Positions 7,342-12,141 of a DNA stretch of 12,141 bases are shown piece by piece; position 1 is the first letter of the stretch; the number at the start of each line of letters is the position of its first letter. A program made the translations under genes and the position numbers. The DNA comes from Pinguiococcus pyrenoidosus (taxonomy: Eukaryota; Sar; Pinguiophyceae; Pinguiochrysidales; Pinguiochrysidaceae): positions 1 to 12,141 of the forward strand of contig JAAMXY010001721.1 in assembly GCA_019677205.1 (NCBI GenBank), read 5' to 3'. Below the pieces are notes generated by a model, which saw only the letters and a program-made list of their open reading frames with translations, had not been told where the DNA came from and made no database searches.

Positions 7342-10300
7342 CTAGGAAGAAGCTCTTAGACGGTGCTCTGTTGGAGGCGGCAAGCAATCCGAGCGCATCA
7401 CTGCACCTGTGAAATCGTTCTGGAAGGAACCCCTGCGCTTTGCTCGAAGTCCTGAACAGGTTCCGAGCACGGGTTTGAAGGGAAACTCGGCGACCTTCTC
7501 CCTGCGTACCATGTCAATCAGCCCGTGGCAGTACTCTCCCCGCTTGCACAATCCGAGCGACCTACCTGCGTTGCTGGAGCATTTTCCTGAGTGCCGCGAG
7601 GAGGAAGGGGTCTTGCACAATGGGAGCAAGTTGCGTCACCGTCGTGGATGCGCTCATCTGCTGGATTTTCAGCATCCTTCGTCGCTCTCTCAGAAGTTTC
7701 TGGAACTCGCCGTCGCGGGCGGTGAGCTTTGCCACGGCAGTGCGCGGAAAGCCTTCGCCGTCTCGTGAGGCTTCGATCACCACCGGCTCTTTGCTCAGGT
7801 CACCGTCAGGAACGAGACTTCCGTGCGTGCTGACCCCAACATCCAAGTAGGTGCCTCTGTCTCGAACATCCAAGTCTGCCAAAGTGACGCGAGCCTCGGG
7901 GGCACAGTTTGGCTCACAAGCCGAAGAAGGATCACTCGGATCCGCTGGACGGGGAAGCTTGCCAGCAGCATCTCCAGACGGATCATTTGCGTTCTCCAGG
8001 CTTCTGTCGTCACGGACGCTCGACTGAAAGTTGCCGCGACCGTCGAGCGCTGTGGTGGAATCCTCGCCTGCAGCGTTTTCAACTGCCTCAGTTGAGCAAA
8101 CATCCTCCCGCACCAGTGGCGCATCTCCCGGATCTGCCTTTAGCTTCTCCCGAAGATCCCTTGAAGCACTCCGCTGGAGGACATCATCGTACGCTTGAAG
8201 CGCCGCGGAGCTTAGCGTTCGGATAGCCACTCGCCCTTGGCTGCCAGAGTGCTCCTCGGCTGCGCTGGCAGCCAGGCGCTTCAGGACGGTACTCAAGCCA
8301 GCAAAGAGCTTGTGCAGCAGCGCCTCGCCTTCGTCGTCGACAACTGCGCTGAAAAGACACTTGGCGCTCATCGTTGCGTAGCGAATGAAGGGAATGTGAC
8401 GCTGGAGCTTGGTTGCGCTAGCGACGAAGCTGTCCACGAAGGTCGGCCGGTGCAAGATTCTGGGAGCAACCGCTGCAAGATCGTCGCTCAGCTTGGCAAT
8501 GCATTGCATGGCAAAGACAGTGCATGTGGTGTCCTGTTCTCCGCCGCCTCGCAGTGCGAACGTCAGAATCTCGAGAAGCCTGTAACGGGGATCCAGGAGG
8601 GTGTCGTTGGCCGCTCCGCTCTCGACACTGTGATGATGGCAGATGACCGCACTCATCTCGAAGATGTACCCCATGGCCTCCGTCCCACATGGAGGTGACT
8701 TCCTTGATGCCTCTTGGTACTCAAGCACCAGTCGCTCGAGACACCTCGCAGCGACGCCTGCTTTCATCAACTCGTTGCGAATGGACACGTTTCGCGCCAA
8801 CGCTGCTACGAGCCGGAAAATCGACTCCGGCAGGTCTGCGAGCGCTCTCCTGGAGGCCTCTTCAGGTGAACTTTCAGGGAACTCTACGTCTTCTAGGCGA
8901 GCCGGAACCTGTGGAAAGCGAAGCGTCACGGCCGCAACCACGCCGAAGTGCTTCAGCGTCTCGACCACCGCGAGACACTGCGCCAGATTCGCAAGCGCAT
9001 CACCAGCAAGCTTCGCAAGCTGCGGCGTGATGCTCCATTCCAGCGCCTGGATGAGAAACTCGCCCATTCGATCCGCACACTGCTGCAGGCTAGGCTGGTA
9101 GTAGCCAGTGTCGTCGGCGGTTCGCATGTGGGGTTCGACACCGACCAGATGCTGACGCGAGTACAGCGGTGGTCGAGCGAGGTCGCGCATGAGGATGCAC
9201 ACGGCGACGCTGCAGCGAAGCTTGTGCGCATACCAAGGGTCCACGTCGAGAGGTGGGAGGCTGTCGGCAAGCTTCGGGCATTCCAGCATCTTCAAAGCTG
9301 AGAAGGCGTTGGCGGCGTTCCCGAGTTGAAGAATCTCTTTGAAGGTCTTCTCGTCCCTCCTGGCGATCCGGGCCAGCGCTCGACAGCTCCGTTCCATGCT
9401 GGTGAAGAGAAGCTCCCAGTTGTCGGGCTCGAACCTCTTGAGTTCCCCATCGTGCGCCTCGTGGACGCTGAGTGCGACGTTCCAGCAAAGATACCTCAGC
9501 ACGTCCGTTTTCACGCTTCTCAGGATGTCTTCAGTTCGGCAGAGCCCTTCAAGGATGATTGCGCCGTTGAGGCGCTGGAGCACGCTGAGGCCGAAGATGT
9601 ACTTGGGTGAGACTGGATGTACCAAGAACGTGATGATGCTGTCCAGAAGGCCTCCGCGGAAGATCTCGTTCAGCGACGCCTGCTTCTCGTCGTCACCCTG
9701 CTCCGCAACAAGCAGCAACAAGTCTTGATAAAGTCGGTCGGCGAAGTGCGCCGCGGTCGCATTCAGCGGCAGTCCATCGGGGTGGATAGTGGGCCGATCT
9801 CGCTTGAAGCAGAGGTTCAAGCTTCCCAGCAGCGCAACGACGAAGTGGAGACTCAGGCTTTGGTTGTCACCGGCGCAGAACGTCTTCAGCGTCCGAAAGG
9901 CTTCGCTGACAATCATCCCGTCCCGTCCAGCCTGTCTAGACGCCAATTGAAGGATGCAGAGAAGGGAGGCCGCGGCCACGTGTAGCTCCTGGCTGCCCAG
10001 CTGCCCAAGGATCCGGTGTAGCGCTTTGCCGGCGTTTCGCAACAGTCCGTCAAGAACGGTCGGGTACGCCACGGTGCACGCCAAGCGGTGGAGACAAAGC
10101 ACGGCTCCAAGGTATATCTCAGTACAGTCCCAAAATACAAGCTTGACGATGCGAGCCGTCAGTTCGGTTAAATCAAGACCCTGGTGGAGCATTCCGGACA
10201 CCGTTGAAGAATGCGTGTCCTTCACATTGATGTCGCTCAGCGTTCCCGCCGCTTGGGACAGGGCATCCAGCACCTTCAGAGCCTTGCAGAGCAGCTTTCG

Positions 10301-11416
10301 GTCGTCGTGGAGTAGCACCTTGCTCATCCTTCTCCCAATCTGACCACGCAGCAGCGGCTCCAGGCTTTCTCGCTGCCGCGCAAGTTGGGCGAGAAGCAGC
10401 AAGGCCTCGTTGCAAAGCGCGTCGCGATCAAGACAGGCGAGAACGCAGAGCAGGCCGGACGACTTGACGACTGTAGCGCGGCTGTCCGTGTATGAAGTTC
10501 GCGCGTACGTGGACCTGGTGAGATGCGTCAAGAGCCTCAGATAGACTCGGACGACGTCTGCGGGAAGGACGCCGCCAATCTGCTGAAGACGAACTGCCCT
10601 CCACTTCTTGTTCACATCTATCAAGTCCATCGTTTGGATGAGCTTGCGCCTCATGCGCTCCGCCCGAGAGAAGCGACTCCACTGCTCCTTTCGCCGCTCT
10701 AGAAAAACCTTTGCGCGGCGCTGAATCGCCCTGGCGGCCATGTCCATCTCGCGTGACAGGACACGCATGGCCTTGGCACAGACGTTCAGGCTGTTCATCC
10801 GCTCTGCGTACAGCGGCGCGAGGCCCTCGAAGAGGTATGCCAGCCGAAACGTGCGCTTGCTCCAGCCTTGCAGGAGAACGGGAAATCCCTGGCCGATCAT
10901 TGACTCGAGGGCGACGCCCATGTGGCGGTGGACGTTCGGGTGCCGCCGCACCAGCAGGCGCAGCATGCGGAGCACGAGGCGACGCCGAGGAGGGTCATCC
11001 GTGGTCTCGATCTCTTCCAGCAGAGTCTCGCAGGCTACGATGAGCTCCGACCTGGAGAGGCGAAAAGTGTCCCAGTCGCTCACGAAGATGCCATCGCCGC
11101 AGTCCTCGTCGCCAAGCTCGTCGACGCCAGAAGCCCTTCGGGGACGCTTCTTGCCTTTGCCCAGCACCTCATCTTCGCTCACGAGCTTAAGCGAGTCGCC
11201 ACCAAGCTTCTGGATGAGCTGCGGGATGCTGGAGCCAGCGGAGCTGCGGTGCAGGCCGCCTGCCCGCCTGGCATGCGCAAAGGCATTTGCACCGATCCGC
11301 CGGGTGCGCTCCAGGGGACCCCCAAGAGCCTCCTCCCAAGGCTCCGGCGGCTTATGGAGATGCCGATCCATGGTGAAGTGGCCAGCGGCGGCTGCAGACC
11401 CGACGCAAGGCTGCAT
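7342..11416 (-). CDS. Giant alpha-helical (armadillo/HEAT-like) repeat protein with an IQ motif, unknown function
   Basis: I do not recognise the family. The main exon (11416-7566) codes for 1,283 residues. Residues about 1-100 are low in order, with a basic patch GKGKKRPRR. Residues about 115-1090 are dense in short amphipathic Leu/Ala-rich helices (RLVLRMLRLLVRRHP, NEALLLLAQLARQ, LAGDALANLAQCLAVVETL), as in armadillo/HEAT solenoids. AIQRRAKVFLERRK (about 230-243) fits an IQ-type calmodulin-binding motif. Residues about 1090-1240 are acidic, Ser/Pro-rich and probably disordered, and a helical tail follows. Unspliced, the frame stops at 7562-7564 after 1,284 residues. However, CGCAG|GTAGGT there is a strong donor, and a 64-bp intron (7565-7502, acceptor TACGCAG) joins in frame to a 53-codon exon (7501-7342), giving about 1,336 residues. 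An in-frame ATG at 11371 has a better context (ACCATGG) and may be the true start. No membrane segment or signal peptide was seen. Confidence 0.75.
7502..7565 (-). other. Proposed terminal intron of the giant repeat protein gene
   Basis: On the minus strand the donor reads CAG|GTAGGT and the acceptor GGTACGCAG|G, 64 bp apart, close to the 67- and 69-bp introns of eIF2B delta. Without splicing, the stop codon is formed by the donor itself (AGG TAG). With splicing, the frame continues as REKVAEFPFKPVLGT and stops at 7342-7344. This is inferred from splice signals and frame only. Confidence 0.6.
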
Positions 11417-11523
11417 GCGGGCGCCAAGCTTCCCTTGCGGAATGTGGTCGGAAGGAACGCCTGCAGAGTCCGGACTTTCCTCATTCCGAGATATTATTTT
11501 GAAATATTTAGATTAAGCTATGA

Positions 11524-11535
11524 TATAAATTTATA
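11524..11535. promoter_or_regulatory. Palindromic TATA element
   Basis: TATAAATTTATA is a perfect 12-bp palindrome, so it offers a TATA box on both strands. It lies about 110 bp upstream of the first possible start of the minus-strand giant gene. That suits a core promoter element, possibly serving both directions; this is inferred from sequence alone. Confidence 0.4.
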
Positions 11536-11948
11536 GTATTCAAAATATACCAAAAACGGAAAATGTTGATGATTTATCCAATGAATGGAAACATTGGCAA
11601 AGCAAGCTCCAATGAAGCCTCTTGCAAGCCCATTCACTGGATCGCGAAACAAGCCATCATAATAACTCTAAACTACTACACCGATTTCATTCGTCCACGC
11701 CATTTCCGGAACCATAGCGGACCGGAAATCTGGGTCCGGAGCAGCGACTTGGTCGGACGCGCCGCCGCTCGGCAAATGCCCCTTCCGGTAGGTCGCTCGC
11801 TAATCGCGAGCTCGTGATCTTCCAGCTGCTGCCAGCTCTCGAGGCATCTCCTCTTCGTAGACAAATCTGCCTTAAGCTGGGCAGAGCTGAGCAAAAGCTG
11901 GATTGACCTGGAAGACAGACACTCGGCGGACGCTGGACAACGCTGGGC

Positions 11949-12022
11949 AGAAAGAAGAAAGAGGAAGAAGACAAAGAAGAAAAAGAAGAAAAAGAAGAAA
12001 AAGAAGGAAAAGAAGAAGAAGG
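11949..12022 (+). repeat. Polypurine tract with a 9-bp repeat
   Basis: About 74 bases contain a single pyrimidine (C at 11972). Inside, GAAGAAAAA is repeated three times at 11976-12002. The tract runs directly into the 20-bp tandem array. Its complement reads as a Leu/Phe-rich frame, a composition artefact. Confidence 0.85.
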
Positions 12023-12105
12023 AGCTGCTTCTTGGTCGAAGGAGCTGCTTCTTGGTCGAAGGAGCTGCTTCTTGGTCGAAGGAGCTGCTTCTTGGTCGAA
12101 GGAGC
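12021..12105 (+). repeat. 20-bp tandem repeat, four perfect copies plus five bases
   Basis: GGAGCTGCTTCTTGGTCGAA occurs at 12021-12040, 12041-12060, 12061-12080 and 12081-12100. The start of a fifth copy (GGAGC) follows at 12101-12105. The copies are identical. The unit is not a multiple of three and is free of stops in all three forward frames, with no ATG. It ends 7 bp before the probable start codon of the next gene, so it most likely sits in that gene's leader. Confidence 0.95.
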
Positions 12106-12112
12106 GGACAGC

Positions 12113-12141
12113 ATGAAGATGGACCTGGACGATGCGGAGGA
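12113..12141 (+). CDS. Probable first codons of a further gene (cut by window edge)
   Basis: An ATG at 12113 begins MKMDLDDAEE and runs off the window. A second in-frame ATG lies at 12119 with a G at +4. No ATG lies in frame between the upstream stop at 11888-11890 and 12113. The sequence after the ATG returns to the GC-rich, Asp/Glu-coding style of real exons here, after the repeat-rich leader. Too little is visible to name a product, and this could also be an internal part of a longer exon. Confidence 0.35.

Larger units (their letters stand above)
11417..12112. promoter_or_regulatory. Divergent promoter region right of the giant repeat protein gene
   Basis: This 696-bp gap lies between the minus-strand start at 11416 (or 11371) and a probable plus-strand start at 12113. 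An AT-rich island at about 11488-11560 holds TTTGAAATATTT (11498-11509), the palindrome TATAAATTTATA (11524-11535) and TATTCAAAAT (11537-11546). CCAAT-type boxes follow at 11578-11582 and 11609-11613 on the plus strand and 11593-11597 on the minus strand. The right half is a probable leader with the polypurine tract and 20-bp repeats listed separately. No coding sequence is supported inside. Confidence 0.55.

Noticed and set aside
6995-7387. Minus-strand 130-codon frame downstream of the giant gene
   Set aside because: It has no ATG start near its beginning, no usable splice link with correct phase was found, and the composition does not resemble a recognised domain.
11872-12114. Minus-strand 80-codon frame with a Leu/Phe-rich stretch resembling a membrane segment
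   Set aside because: The hydrophobic stretch is only the complement of the GAA/AAG polypurine tract, and the rest is the 20-bp repeat array.

Overview
This is nuclear DNA from a eukaryote, most likely a flagellated or ciliated single-celled organism (an alga or another protist); I cannot name the lineage. Three things support this. Two genes are interrupted by short GT-AG introns of 67 to 195 bp, and a third by a proposed 64-bp intron. The recognisable proteins are purely eukaryotic: an ARS2/SERRATE homolog, an outer dynein arm docking complex subunit and eIF2B delta. Coding DNA is GC-rich with GC-ending codons, while AT-rich islands sit in the promoter regions. I see no mobile element, CRISPR array, rRNA or tRNA.

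Layout, in order: (1) 1-1476, minus strand, the N-terminal 492 codons of an ARS2/SERRATE-like RNA-processing factor, running off the left edge. (2) A divergent 483-bp promoter region with an AT island and two sizeable inverted repeats. (3) 1960-3811, plus strand, a four-exon gene for a 524-residue coiled-coil protein of the ODA1/CCDC114/CCDC63 family. (4) A 1.2-kb spacer with a purine-rich 3' region and one doubtful open frame. (5) 5032-6935, plus strand, a six-exon gene for the eIF2B delta subunit (467 residues). (6) A 406-bp tail-to-tail spacer. (7) 7342-11416, minus strand, a giant unrecognised helical-repeat protein (about 1,336 residues) with one IQ-type motif; a short second exon is proposed here. 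(8) A 696-bp divergent promoter region with a TATA palindrome, CCAAT boxes, a polypurine tract and four perfect 20-bp tandem repeats. (9) 12113-12141, plus strand, the probable first codons of a further gene.

The genes do not form a pathway cluster. They cover RNA processing, flagellar motility and translation-initiation control, as expected for ordinary gene-dense protist chromosome. The least explained parts are the giant repeat protein, the AT-island motifs shared by the three promoter regions, and the repeat-rich leader at the right edge. I found no convincing novel multi-gene system.
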